A DNA stretch of 46,978 nt from Candidatus Merdivivens pullicola. GTDB lineage: Bacteria; Bacteroidota; Bacteroidia; Bacteroidales; UBA932. The DNA is taken from contig JADIMA010000031.1 in assembly GCA_017694945.1 (NCBI GenBank), forward strand, positions 1 to 46,978. Direction: 5' to 3'. How positions within the stretch are numbered: position 1 is the first letter of the stretch; every line of letters begins with the position of its first letter. Position numbers and translations under genes: made by a program. Of the stretch, positions 40,163 through 46,978 are shown one piece after another. Under the pieces are notes generated by a model. It was not told the origin of the DNA, did no database searches, and saw only the letters and a list, made by a program, of their open reading frames with translations.

Positions 40163-41506
40163 TCAGTCTCCGATATTAACGGCAATGCCTATTAAAAATG
40201 CGTTGTTGTATGCGTGAAACCCGTTTTCTCCGGAAAACTGGTCGATGAATCCTCTGGAATATCCGAATGTCATGTCGAAACTTCCGGCCTGCAATGCTAT
40301 TGCGGCTGTCACTCCTGCATCCCAGGAATTCATGTCCATGCCGTTGCCCAAGGACATTACGGACAATGTGTGCCCGGGTATCCAGGCTCCCCATAATCCC
40401 GCACGGAATTTAATTTCTAAGGGGAATCCGGCTGCATTGACTGTGAACAGGTCTGTCTCTATCTCGAGCGGCAGTCTCAGCAGGTATTCGCGGATGTATT
40501 CGGGCCGCTCCGTGCTTCGTTTTCTGCCTCCCCACGAATCGAATGACAGGCCGACATTGAACGATACGGTTCCTGCCTTGTTCAGAATCCTCCTTCCGGC
40601 CACGCTTATTCCGTAGCCGGTACGCGGCATGTTTTTCAGAGGGTTGTTCCCTGACAGGAATGAAACGTTGGTCGATATTCCGGCGTCTATTCTCCAGCCG
40701 GATACGACGAGCCTGTCGTATTTTTTCTGGCTTTCAATAATCTTGCGGTGTTTTTCGGACTGGTGCAGCACTTCTTTGTACGGGACATCCAGGGCGTATG
40801 TGGTGCTAAGCCTGTCAAGCGAGTTCATGAAGTCTTCATGTCCGTAGTATCCGGCGATTCCTGCAACGACGTCGCCGTCCGGGTTAGTGAAAACGAATGT
40901 CGGGCAGGTGTTGGAGACTGTCGAGATGTAATCGTATTCGCTGTACGGGTCGTCAGGGTCGTCGGGATCAGTAACCGCCATGGAAAGGCTGTCCGACACG
41001 GCTTTCAGTTCCGCGATGGAGTCGAGGTCGTTGAAAAATTGCAGGCATTGCACGTATTTTTCAGAACCGATACATATCATTTTCAGTGCATTTTCGTCGC
41101 CTGTTCCTTTCAGGGCCTTGTCCAGAAAAGCGGCAAAATCATTTTCTTCCGCGGCTCCTGTCAGAGACGCCAGCGGCTGTCCGTGAGTGTCAAGAAGTAC
41201 GAAGAATGGTATGCTGCCCTTGAAGCCGGTGTCTCTGAAAATTTCGGAAAAATGCTTCCCTTCCTCCGTGTCGATGTCGAAAAAGAGTACGTTCAGCCGT
41301 TCAAGCCGTTTTTTTATGCCTGCTTCTTTGAAAACGATGTTTTTCATTATGCCGCAAGGCTGGCACCATGAAGCGGTGAACATCACGAGTACGGGCTTGT
41401 TCTTGTCACTAATATATTTCGATGGAATGTATTCTTTTGCACTGATGGCCGAAGTTAGAAAAATTATAATGGCTGATGACAAAAACCCTTTTATAATATT
41501 CTTCAT
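40163..41506 (-). CDS. Exported thioredoxin-domain protein fused to a C-terminal outer-membrane-like beta-barrel
   Basis: A 447-residue exported protein with an unusual layout. A signal peptide (residues 1-23) precedes a thioredoxin domain (about 30-135) with active site WCQPC (C48, C51) and the cis-Pro segment GSIPFFVLLDTHGQPL. A second thioredoxin-like half follows around residues 200-245 (CPTFVFTNPDGDVVAGIAGY) with no CxxC of its own. Residues 267-447 are about ten alternating amphipathic strands, such as GWRIDAGISTNVSFL, LRLPLEIETDLF and WDAGVTAAIALQAGSFDMTFGY. These resemble the OMP_b-brl/PorT-type barrels of Bacteroidota. The ATG at 41506 is used; 41545 lies in the promoter. It is followed, one base later, by a BamA/TamA-like barrel gene. 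Confidence 0.8.
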   Translation of the reverse strand: MKNIIKGFLSSAIIIFLTSAISAKEYIPSKYISDKNKPVLVMFTASWCQPCGIMKNIVFKEAGIKKRLERLNVLFFDIDTEEGKHFSEIFRDTGFKGSIPFFVLLDTHGQPLASLTGAAEENDFAAFLDKALKGTGDENALKMICIGSEKYVQCLQFFNDLDSIAELKAVSDSLSMAVTDPDDPDDPYSEYDYISTVSNTCPTFVFTNPDGDVVAGIAGYYGHEDFMNSLDRLSTTYALDVPYKEVLHQSEKHRKIIESQKKYDRLVVSGWRIDAGISTNVSFLSGNNPLKNMPRTGYGISVAGRRILNKAGTVSFNVGLSFDSWGGRKRSTERPEYIREYLLRLPLEIETDLFTVNAAGFPLEIKFRAGLWGAWIPGHTLSVMSLGNGMDMNSWDAGVTAAIALQAGSFDMTFGYSRGFIDQFSGENGFHAYNNAFLIGIAVNIGD

Positions 41507-41520
41507 ATCCGTTTTTCTAA

Positions 41521-41528
41521 TAACTTTG
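41521..41528 (+). promoter_or_regulatory. -7 box for purC
   Basis: TAACTTTG matches TAnnTTTG, 37 bases before the purC ATG at 41566. No purine-riboswitch-like fold is visible in the short leader. Confidence 0.6.
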
Positions 41529-41542
41529 CGCAAAAATCCGCA

Positions 41543-41550
41543 CAAATTTA
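41543..41550 (-). promoter_or_regulatory. -7 box for the thioredoxin-barrel operon
   Basis: Minus-strand TAAATTTG matches TAnnTTTG, 36 bases before the ATG at 41506. It points across the purC box 41521-41528, so the two divergent transcripts overlap at their 5' ends. Confidence 0.55.
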
Positions 41551-41565
41551 ATATTTTTATCAGAT

Positions 41566-42525
41566 ATGGAAGCGATAGTAAAGACTGATTTTGATTTCAA
41601 AGGCTGCCGTGGGAAGTATGTCGGCAAAGTCCGTGATGTCTATGACATAGACGACAAATATCTTGTAATGGTAGTGTCCGACAGGATTTCCGCATTCGAT
41701 GTGGTACTTCCTGAGGGTATTCCTTATAAAGGACAGGTGCTCAATATGATAGCCGCCAAATTCCTGGATGCCACTTCCGACATCCTTCCGAACTGGAAAG
41801 TCGCCGTTCCTGATCCTATGGTCACTGTCGGCTACAAATGCGAGCCTTTCAAGGTGGAGATGGTGATACGCGGTTATCTTTCCGGCCATGCGTGGCGCGA
41901 ATACCAGGCCGGAAAACGTACGATATGCGGCGTCCCCATGCCTGACGGGATGGTGGAAAACGCCAAGTTTCCCGAGCCTATAATCACCCCTACGTCCAAA
42001 GCCGCGGAAGGCCATGACGAGGATATTTCAAAGGAAGAAATCATCGCTTCCGGTCTTGTGGGCCGCGAGGATTACGAACGCCTGGAAGAATACACCCGTG
42101 CGCTTTACCGCAGGGGATGCGAGATTGCCGCGAAGATGGGCCTCATCCTCGTGGACACCAAATACGAGTTCGGCAAGATAGACGGCAGGATATACCTTAT
42201 GGATGAAATCCATACTCCTGATTCTTCCCGCTATTTCTATGCGGAAGGTTACGAGCAGAGGCTTGCGGCAGGGGAGAGGCAGCGTCAGCTTTCCAAGGAA
42301 TTTGTTCGCGAATGGCTGATGGCCAACGGTTTCCAAGGCCAACCGGGACAGAAGGTTCCTGAAATGACCCCATCTGTAGTCGCAGGAATAACAGACCGTT
42401 ACATAGAACTGTACGAACATATTACAGGTGAGCCGTTCCAGCGTGCCGAGGCTTCGCTCACAAGCGGCCAGATACTTGACCGTATCCAGCGCAACGTGTC
42501 GGCCTGCCTTGAGGGGCTGAAATAG
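41566..42525 (+). CDS. purC: Phosphoribosylaminoimidazole-succinocarboxamide synthase (SAICAR synthase)
   Basis: A 319-residue cytosolic ATP-dependent ligase that joins aspartate to CAIR in purine synthesis. Landmarks are [29 protein letters not shown] at the N-terminal nucleotide-binding region (split here as [10 protein letters not shown] and [10 protein letters not shown]), [16 protein letters not shown], then [13 protein letters not shown] and [13 protein letters not shown]. The length is that of the longer SAICAR synthase type (about 300) rather than the 240-residue E. coli form. It has its own promoter and a good terminator, so it stands apart from the other purine genes. Confidence 0.96.
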   Translation: MEAIVKTDFDFKGCRGKYVGKVRDVYDIDDKYLVMVVSDRISAFDVVLPEGIPYKGQVLNMIAAKFLDATSDILPNWKVAVPDPMVTVGYKCEPFKVEMVIRGYLSGHAWREYQAGKRTICGVPMPDGMVENAKFPEPIITPTSKAAEGHDEDISKEEIIASGLVGREDYERLEEYTRALYRRGCEIAAKMGLILVDTKYEFGKIDGRIYLMDEIHTPDSSRYFYAEGYEQRLAAGERQRQLSKEFVREWLMANGFQGQPGQKVPEMTPSVVAGITDRYIELYEHITGEPFQRAEASLTSGQILDRIQRNVSACLEGLK

Positions 42526-42545
42526 TCATTGCCGTCCAGCGATTC

Positions 42546-42593
42546 ACTGTGGATTCCGGAGGTCCCCGACTCCTGAGTCCACAGTTGTTTTTT
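42546..42593 (+). terminator. Intrinsic terminator of purC
   Basis: ACTGTGGA (42546-42553) pairs with TCCACAGT (42578-42585), an inner GGAG/CTCC stem sits in the loop, and TTGTTTTTT follows. Its nested-stem design resembles the terminator at 22135-22181. Confidence 0.85.
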
Positions 42594-42667
42594 ATCCGCA
42601 GCAGTGGCAGACATATGGCTTGTTTTTTGCTGTGCGTCAGGGATGTCATCATATAAAAATATCAATT

Positions 42668-44125
42668 ATGAAACGTTTGCTGCTATTGTTTTTCATCACG
42701 GCCATCCCTTTGGCCGGAATCCATGCGCAGGCTTCATTCAGGGCCGACGAGCGTTTTGAACTTACAAGCATCGCCGCAAGGCTGGCCGGCTACGGTGAGT
42801 ACATGCAAACCCCTCTTTACGGGTACGGCAAGGCAATTGACGAATATTTCGCACCGTACAGGGAACACGGGCTGATAAGCCACCTCCGGTCGATAAGGCG
42901 GTCGAATGGGATAAGTTACGATGCGATTCCGACTGCTGCCAGGGCGTTGGTGCTTAAAGACGGAGGCGTGTCAATCAGTCCTGAAGCCGATATGGAAAAA
43001 TTGTATGAGGTAGATTCCAGATGGACAGAAACGAATTTCAAAGAGTTTGTAAGGCTGCTTGATGATTTTTACAGAAAATCGGATTTTCACGGATTCTATG
43101 AAGACAATTTGCAGTTTTATGCTGAAGGGGAGGCGTTGGTTAACAGTTTCGCCGAGGTCGATACCGCCTGGTTCAGGTCATATTACGGAAAACCGTTAAA
43201 GTCTCCCGAGTTGTATCTTTCTTTTGTTAACGGCCCCAGTAATTATGCCATTACCGATTCCGGAATATCTCCGGGTTTTGGAATAGTTATGGGAATGTGG
43301 TTCGATCCGGCATATTATACGGCCGAGAACATAAGTGTTCAGCAGAAGTGTGCCTTTACGCACATCATAATCCATGAACTTAGTCACAATTTTACCAATC
43401 CGTTATCGTATGAGTACAAAAAGCAGATGGCGCCTGCTTCGAACCGCGTGTTTTTTGAGGACGATGTGATGCGTGCGATGTTCAATATGGCCTACGGCGA
43501 GCCGTCCGTAATGACGGGCGAATGGCTCAATAATCTATGCGTGAACATGTATTTCAGGGAAAAGGGGCTTCTTTATCCGCAGGATTACGGAAAATCTGTT
43601 TCGGAGGAGGCTGATGTTTACGGATACATGGCTTTCATAGACGCCTACAAGGGATTTTTCTGGATGAATTCGTCAATCGAAATGATGGATAAATTCTATG
43701 CCAATCGTGACAAATATCAGTATTTCAAGGATTTCATGCCTGAACTGGTAAAGTTTTACGACAAATTTTCAAAAAACATCCGGAAAGAAAGGGAAAAATA
43801 CGAAGCCCTTTATCCGAAAGTCACGGATTTTTCTGCGGATACATCGGAGTCTGATGTTATAGAATTGAAATTTACGTTTTCCTGTCCGATGAATCCGCGT
43901 TTCGTCCCGTCCGGCTTGCTGCCTTTGGAGGGAGATGCCATGCCGTTGCCGGAAATAATGTCGGCACGGTACGAGGGTGACAATGTACTTGTAGTCCGTC
44001 TGGACAAGGATGCCTTGGAAAAGGGTGGGACTTACGGAGGCGCCCTGGATGCCATGTCTTTCCGAAGCGACAGGGCGTATGTTATGATGAGCGGTAATTA
44101 TCAATTTGAATTTAAATACGAATAA
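42668..44125 (+). CDS. Secreted HEXXH zinc metalloprotease-like protein (DUF4932-like)
   Basis: A 485-residue exported protein. I start at ATG 42668, since it opens a signal peptide (MKRLLLLFFITAIPLAG, ending HAQ); the longer frame from 42620 lacks one. The mature N-terminus ADERFELTSIAARLAGYGEY is of a type I associate with the uncharacterised DUF4932 group. The zinc motif HELSH lies at residues 236-240 in a hydrophobic helix context (HIIIHELSHNF). Downstream acidic residues, including FFEDDVM and YGEPSV, could supply the third ligand, as in gluzincins. The last roughly 110 residues look like an Ig-like beta domain (ELKFTFSCPMNP). It is followed 3 bases later by a paralogue that has lost HELSH. 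Confidence 0.82.
   Translation: MKRLLLLFFITAIPLAGIHAQASFRADERFELTSIAARLAGYGEYMQTPLYGYGKAIDEYFAPYREHGLISHLRSIRRSNGISYDAIPTAARALVLKDGGVSISPEADMEKLYEVDSRWTETNFKEFVRLLDDFYRKSDFHGFYEDNLQFYAEGEALVNSFAEVDTAWFRSYYGKPLKSPELYLSFVNGPSNYAITDSGISPGFGIVMGMWFDPAYYTAENISVQQKCAFTHIIIHELSHNFTNPLSYEYKKQMAPASNRVFFEDDVMRAMFNMAYGEPSVMTGEWLNNLCVNMYFREKGLLYPQDYGKSVSEEADVYGYMAFIDAYKGFFWMNSSIEMMDKFYANRDKYQYFKDFMPELVKFYDKFSKNIRKEREKYEALYPKVTDFSADTSESDVIELKFTFSCPMNPRFVPSGLLPLEGDAMPLPEIMSARYEGDNVLVVRLDKDALEKGGTYGGALDAMSFRSDRAYVMMSGNYQFEFKYE
42746..42786 (+). repeat. 41-bp direct repeat, copy 1
   Basis: Forty-one bases identical to 44213-44253. They encode DERFELTSIAARLAG in both paralogues. The flanks differ at once on both sides (GCC against GTG before; CGG against AGG after). 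Confidence 0.9.
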
Positions 44126-44128
44126 GCC

Positions 44129-45553
44129 ATGAAGCGTATATTGATATTTGTAATCGGAGTTTTCATTTCATCGGGATGCTTCGCCGGGACATCTGTGACT
44201 TCATTCACCGTGGACGAGCGTTTTGAACTTACAAGCATCGCCGCAAGGCTGGCAGGATATCAGGAATATTGCCAGGGGGCGATACCGGAGTACAATGCCG
44301 CTATAGACGAGTATTTCGCGCCGTACGGGGAACACGGCCTTCTCGCGTTTATGCAGCAGATGAGGCAGGACAATTCACTGGCGTATGATGCCATTCCTTT
44401 GGCTACGCAGACACTTGTCATTGACGATGGATGCGTGCGCGTTTCGGATGATGCCGATATAGACAGGCTGTGCAGTTATGACCCGCGCTGGACTAAAGAA
44501 AATTATCTGAAATTCGTCGGACTTCTTGATGATTTTTACAAAGACACTGATTTTCATGGATTTTTCGGGAAAAACACATCGCTTTATGAGTCGGCGGCTG
44601 AAATAATGAGAGCGCTGTGCCCTGTAAACATCGGGTGGTTCAATGAGTTTTTCGGAGAAGGCATGGGGAAAATCGGGCTGTGCCTTGCATTTGCCAACGG
44701 GTACAACAGTTACATGCTCAGGCCGTCGGGCGTAATCGACGGTTCCGTATTGGTGCTGGGCGCGTTTTTCGACCCTGCTTCGTTGTCTTTGCAGGACATA
44801 GGCGATGACATGGCTATAAGATATATTACGAAGTTTGTTCCGGATATGTGCAGGATAGCCGTATCTCCCATGATTGAAAAGAACATGCAACTTTTCAAAC
44901 CGGCGGCAGAGGCGTTTTTCAATGAATATGATGTCCGCAACATCATGCGCATGAATAACGTAAGGGATCCGCAGACGCTGGTTTACGATTGGATGACTCT
45001 TCTGACTACGGCAATGTATTTCAGGGACAACGGATATGTGTCTTTCGATTATGATTCCATACTTGCAGATGCCGCACGTAACGGGTATTTCTGGCTGGAT
45101 TCGTCGATTGAAGCGATGGGCGGGTTTTATTCCGGCAGGGAACAGTACGGCTGTTTTGAGGACTATATCCCACGTATGGCGGAGTATTTCAATGATGCGG
45201 CCGGGCATATCGAGCGCGAAAGGAGGCATTATGCTTCTCTTTTCCCGGAAATCGTATCTTCTAAAACAAGCAGGAAACAGGTGCGGGATTCGCTTGTGGT
45301 AGAATTCGCATTTTCGGTTCCGATGCAGACCTCCATGATGGGAATCGACATGTATCCGTACGATGACGGGGTGGAGACAGTGACAGGGCCGTCGGTAAGT
45401 TATTCCGACGATTCACGCAGGTTCATTGTAAAAGTGGCCGAATCCGATCTTGAAAAAGGGAAACATTACGGTTTTACGCTTCCGTGGGAATATTTCGTTT
45501 CCGAAAAAGGCTATCAGATGAAAGGCGATTACGTCTTTGAGTTTAAATTTTGA
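44129..45553 (+). CDS. Secreted paralogue of the HEXXH protein with the zinc motif lost
   Basis: A 474-residue exported protein clearly homologous over its whole length to the gene just upstream. It keeps the signal peptide (ending CFAG), the VDERFELTSIAARLAGYQEY start, FVGLLDDFYKDTDFHGFF, YFWLDSSIEAM and the C-terminal VEFAFSVPMQT domain. Where the neighbour has HELSH, this protein reads PDMCR (VPDMCRIAVSP), so it lacks both zinc His and the catalytic Glu. The frame is intact and normal in length, so it looks kept as a non-enzyme rather than decayed. Sequence around the former active site is otherwise conserved in spacing. It begins 3 bases after the active-looking copy, and a nitroreductase gene follows 8 bases later. 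Confidence 0.82.
   Translation: MKRILIFVIGVFISSGCFAGTSVTSFTVDERFELTSIAARLAGYQEYCQGAIPEYNAAIDEYFAPYGEHGLLAFMQQMRQDNSLAYDAIPLATQTLVIDDGCVRVSDDADIDRLCSYDPRWTKENYLKFVGLLDDFYKDTDFHGFFGKNTSLYESAAEIMRALCPVNIGWFNEFFGEGMGKIGLCLAFANGYNSYMLRPSGVIDGSVLVLGAFFDPASLSLQDIGDDMAIRYITKFVPDMCRIAVSPMIEKNMQLFKPAAEAFFNEYDVRNIMRMNNVRDPQTLVYDWMTLLTTAMYFRDNGYVSFDYDSILADAARNGYFWLDSSIEAMGGFYSGREQYGCFEDYIPRMAEYFNDAAGHIERERRHYASLFPEIVSSKTSRKQVRDSLVVEFAFSVPMQTSMMGIDMYPYDDGVETVTGPSVSYSDDSRRFIVKVAESDLEKGKHYGFTLPWEYFVSEKGYQMKGDYVFEFKF
44213..44253 (+). repeat. 41-bp direct repeat, copy 2
   Basis: Identical to 42746-42786, inside the second paralogue; see that entry. Confidence 0.9.
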
Positions 45554-45561
45554 TTGTAGAT

Positions 45562-46314
45562 ATGAAAAAATTCGCTGAAAGAAGGAGCATAAGGAAGTAC
45601 AAAGCCGTTCCTGTTTCCGAAAAACTGATAAGGTCGTTGGCCGAGGAGGCTTCACGGGCGGCTACTATGGGAAACATGCAACTGTACAGTCTTGTCGTTA
45701 CTGCTGACCCGGAAGTGAAGTTGCGCCTGGCCGATGCGCATCACCGGCAGCCAATGGTGCTGGAAGCGCCTGTCCTGCTGACTTTCTGTGCCGATTTCAA
45801 CCGTTTCAGCAGGTGGTGCGAGTGCCGTGATGCCGTTCCCGGCTATGGGAATCTTGTTTCGTTTTTCAATGCAGCCACCGATACATTGCTTTTTGCACAG
45901 GCGTTCTGTACTCTTGCTGAAGAATGCGGCCTCGGTACATGCATACTGGGAACCACTGTGGACAATCCCGGGATGATAATAGATATTCTAGGCCTGCCGC
46001 GTCTGGTTTTTCCTGTGCTGACAGTGACTGTAGGCTATCCGGACGAGGCTCCGCAGCAGACCGACCGTCTGCCGGTGGAGGGCATTCTGCATGAAAACGG
46101 ATACAGGGATTATTCGCCGGAGGATATAGACCGGATATATGCCGCTAAGGAATCGTTGCCTGAAAGCCGCTACTTTACCGAATTGAACGGAACGGACAAT
46201 CTCGCGCAGGTGTTCACGCGTTTCCGTTTTACCTGGAAAGACAATATAGCGATGTCGGAAAAAATGGTCGAGGCTTTAAGGAAACAGGGTTTTCTGGAAA
46301 AGAAATTTGATTAA
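45562..46314 (+). CDS. Nitroreductase family oxidoreductase (NfsA/FRP-like)
   Basis: A 250-residue cytosolic FMN-dependent oxidoreductase of the NfsA/flavin reductase type. The opening FAERRSIRKYKAVPVSEKLI and RAATMGNMQLYS bind FMN phosphate and the substrate. A long middle segment contains SFFNAATDTLLFAQAFCTLAEECGLGTCILGT, and the C-terminal arm (YFTELNGTDNLAQVFTRFRF) reaches over the dimer partner, as in NfsA. It probably reduces quinones, nitro-compounds or flavin with NAD(P)H. I use ATG 45562, rather than the TTG at 45550 that overlaps the previous gene. The gene's stop lies inside the promoter box of the next nitroreductase. Confidence 0.9.
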   Translation: MKKFAERRSIRKYKAVPVSEKLIRSLAEEASRAATMGNMQLYSLVVTADPEVKLRLADAHHRQPMVLEAPVLLTFCADFNRFSRWCECRDAVPGYGNLVSFFNAATDTLLFAQAFCTLAEECGLGTCILGTTVDNPGMIIDILGLPRLVFPVLTVTVGYPDEAPQQTDRLPVEGILHENGYRDYSPEDIDRIYAAKESLPESRYFTELNGTDNLAQVFTRFRFTWKDNIAMSEKMVEALRKQGFLEKKFD

Positions 46315-46319
46315 CTTTG
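46312..46319 (+). promoter_or_regulatory. -7 box for the lipoprotein nitroreductase gene
   Basis: TAACTTTG matches TAnnTTTG and ends 26 bases before the ATG at 46346. Its first three bases are the stop codon of the preceding gene. Confidence 0.55.
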
Positions 46320-46345
46320 CAGGAAGTGTATCAAAAACCGATGTT

Positions 46346-46978
46346 ATGAAGAACTTTTTAATCTTATTGTCTATGGCTTTAGTACTTCCGTTGGTGTCCT
46401 GCAATGAAAATCCGGCAACCGGCGAGGATGCGCAGGGCGCTTATGAAAATCCGGTAGTGGAGGCTATAATGGAGAGGCGCAGCGTGCGCAAATATCAGGA
46501 TCGGCCTGTGGAGCGCGAACTGCTGATGCGTATTGCTGAGTGCGGCATCAATGCTCCTAACGCCATGAACGCCCAGCAGTGGGAGGTGAGGATTGTTGAC
46601 AACAAGGAATGGATTCAGGGCATGAGCGACCTCCAGTTGTCCATGATGGACTCGTCGGCGGTGGCACAGATGAAGGCCGACCCTTCGTTCCGTAATGCTT
46701 TCCGAAACGGAACCGCCTTGTTCGTGGTGGCTGTAAAACCAAGTCCCATGACTTTTATCGATGCCGGCCTCATGGGGGAGAACATCATGCTTGCAGCCCA
46801 TTCTTTCGGTCTTGGAACATGCTGCCTCGGTTCTTCGGCGCGTTTCCTCAATACGCCTGAGGCTGCCGATTATCTGAAAGCCCTTCAGTTCAGCGAAGGT
46901 TACGAAGTGCAGTACATCATTGCCGCAGGCTATCCTGACGAACATCCTCAGGCAAAACCACGTAACAAAGAAATAATC
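46346..46978 (+). CDS. Lipoprotein nitroreductase (3' truncated by window end)
   Basis: The first 211 codons of a nitroreductase carrying a lipoprotein signal peptide: MKNFLILLSMALVLPLVSC, with the lipobox Cys at residue 19 and an acidic linker after it. The domain begins VVEAIMERRSVRKYQDRPV (FMN-binding Arg/Ser), continues with APNAMNAQQWEVRIV and has the glycine-rich HSFGLGTCCLGSS and YIIAAGYPDEHPQAKPR of the family. The frame is still open at the last base, but only a few residues are likely to be missing. Most nitroreductases are cytosolic, so an envelope-anchored one is unusual, and its electron donor is unclear. It differs from its neighbour, being a shorter subfamily. Confidence 0.9.
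   Translation, partial: MKNFLILLSMALVLPLVSCNENPATGEDAQGAYENPVVEAIMERRSVRKYQDRPVERELLMRIAECGINAPNAMNAQQWEVRIVDNKEWIQGMSDLQLSMMDSSAVAQMKADPSFRNAFRNGTALFVVAVKPSPMTFIDAGLMGENIMLAAHSFGLGTCCLGSSARFLNTPEAADYLKALQFSEGYEVQYIIAAGYPDEHPQAKPRNKEII

Noticed and set aside
1-46978. Mobile elements, prophage genes, CRISPR arrays, toxin-antitoxin pairs or defence islands
   Set aside because: No transposase, integrase, regularly spaced repeats or defence-type genes were seen; base composition and gene style are even across the window.

Overview
The window reads as a chromosomal segment of an anaerobic member of the Bacteroidota, most likely order Bacteroidales. Four things point there. Promoters fit the TTTG-N19/20-TAnnTTTG pattern of the Bacteroidota primary sigma factor, and there is almost no Shine-Dalgarno signal. 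There are several lipoproteins, some with charged residues straight after the lipobox Cys. The family set is typical: a BACON lipoprotein, a DPP IV-like peptidase, an FprA flavoprotein, a THUMP-like methyltransferase and a DUF4595-like lipoprotein. I cannot fix the family or genus by reading alone; an Alistipes/Rikenellaceae-like gut lineage is plausible. Coding density is very high, no gene-free stretch exceeds about 150 bases, and I saw no insertion sequence, prophage, CRISPR array or integrase. This is core-like rather than accessory DNA.

Layout. Positions 1-2626 hold the 3' part of ftsH followed by cdsA and psd. A class I aminotransferase (2677-3873, minus) and an unrecognised lipoprotein (3978-5228) share a divergent promoter region. 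Then come a DEDDy 3'-5' exonuclease, an RlmI-type rRNA methyltransferase, tRNA-Cys(GCA) and a HAD hydrolase on the opposite strand. Positions 8168-13525 form a plus-strand run: acyl-CoA synthetase, a sensor-like 4-helix-bundle/HAMP membrane protein, TrkH and a RecD-like helicase. Positions 13553-18242 carry a BACON lipoprotein, an S41 protease with a degenerate LytM-like N-terminus, a DUF4595-like lipoprotein and a THUMP-like methyltransferase. Next are a DPP IV-like peptidase, a phosphohexomutase, pssA with a secreted C1 peptidase, and a K+/H+ antiporter fused to an alpha/beta-hydrolase domain.

From 36637 down to 26520 a seven-gene minus-strand run carries a complete histidine-to-glutamate route (ftcD, hutU, hutH, hutI). 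An acetyltransferase, an FprA-type flavodiiron protein and an SLC13-type transporter follow. Beyond it lie another acetyltransferase, a CNNM/CorC-type CBS protein preceded by an overlooked 41-residue membrane microprotein, and an envelope pair: a BamA/TamA-like barrel and a thioredoxin fused to a second putative barrel. The window ends with purC, a tandem pair of secreted metalloprotease-like paralogues of which the second has lost its HEXXH motif, and two nitroreductases, one a lipoprotein and cut by the window end.

How the genes work together. CdsA, PssA and Psd, in two loci, supply the whole CDP-diacylglycerol to phosphatidylethanolamine route. HutH, HutU, HutI and FtcD convert histidine to glutamate and pass the one-carbon unit to tetrahydrofolate, which PurC's pathway can use. 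TrkH and the antiporter handle K+ in opposite directions. Secreted peptidases (C1, DPP IV, S41, the metalloprotease-like pair) suit a peptide-fermenting lifestyle. The observations most worth following are the antiporter-hydrolase fusion, the thioredoxin-barrel fusion, the dead/alive metalloprotease pair, the 41-residue microprotein and the TrkH-associated sensor without an output domain.
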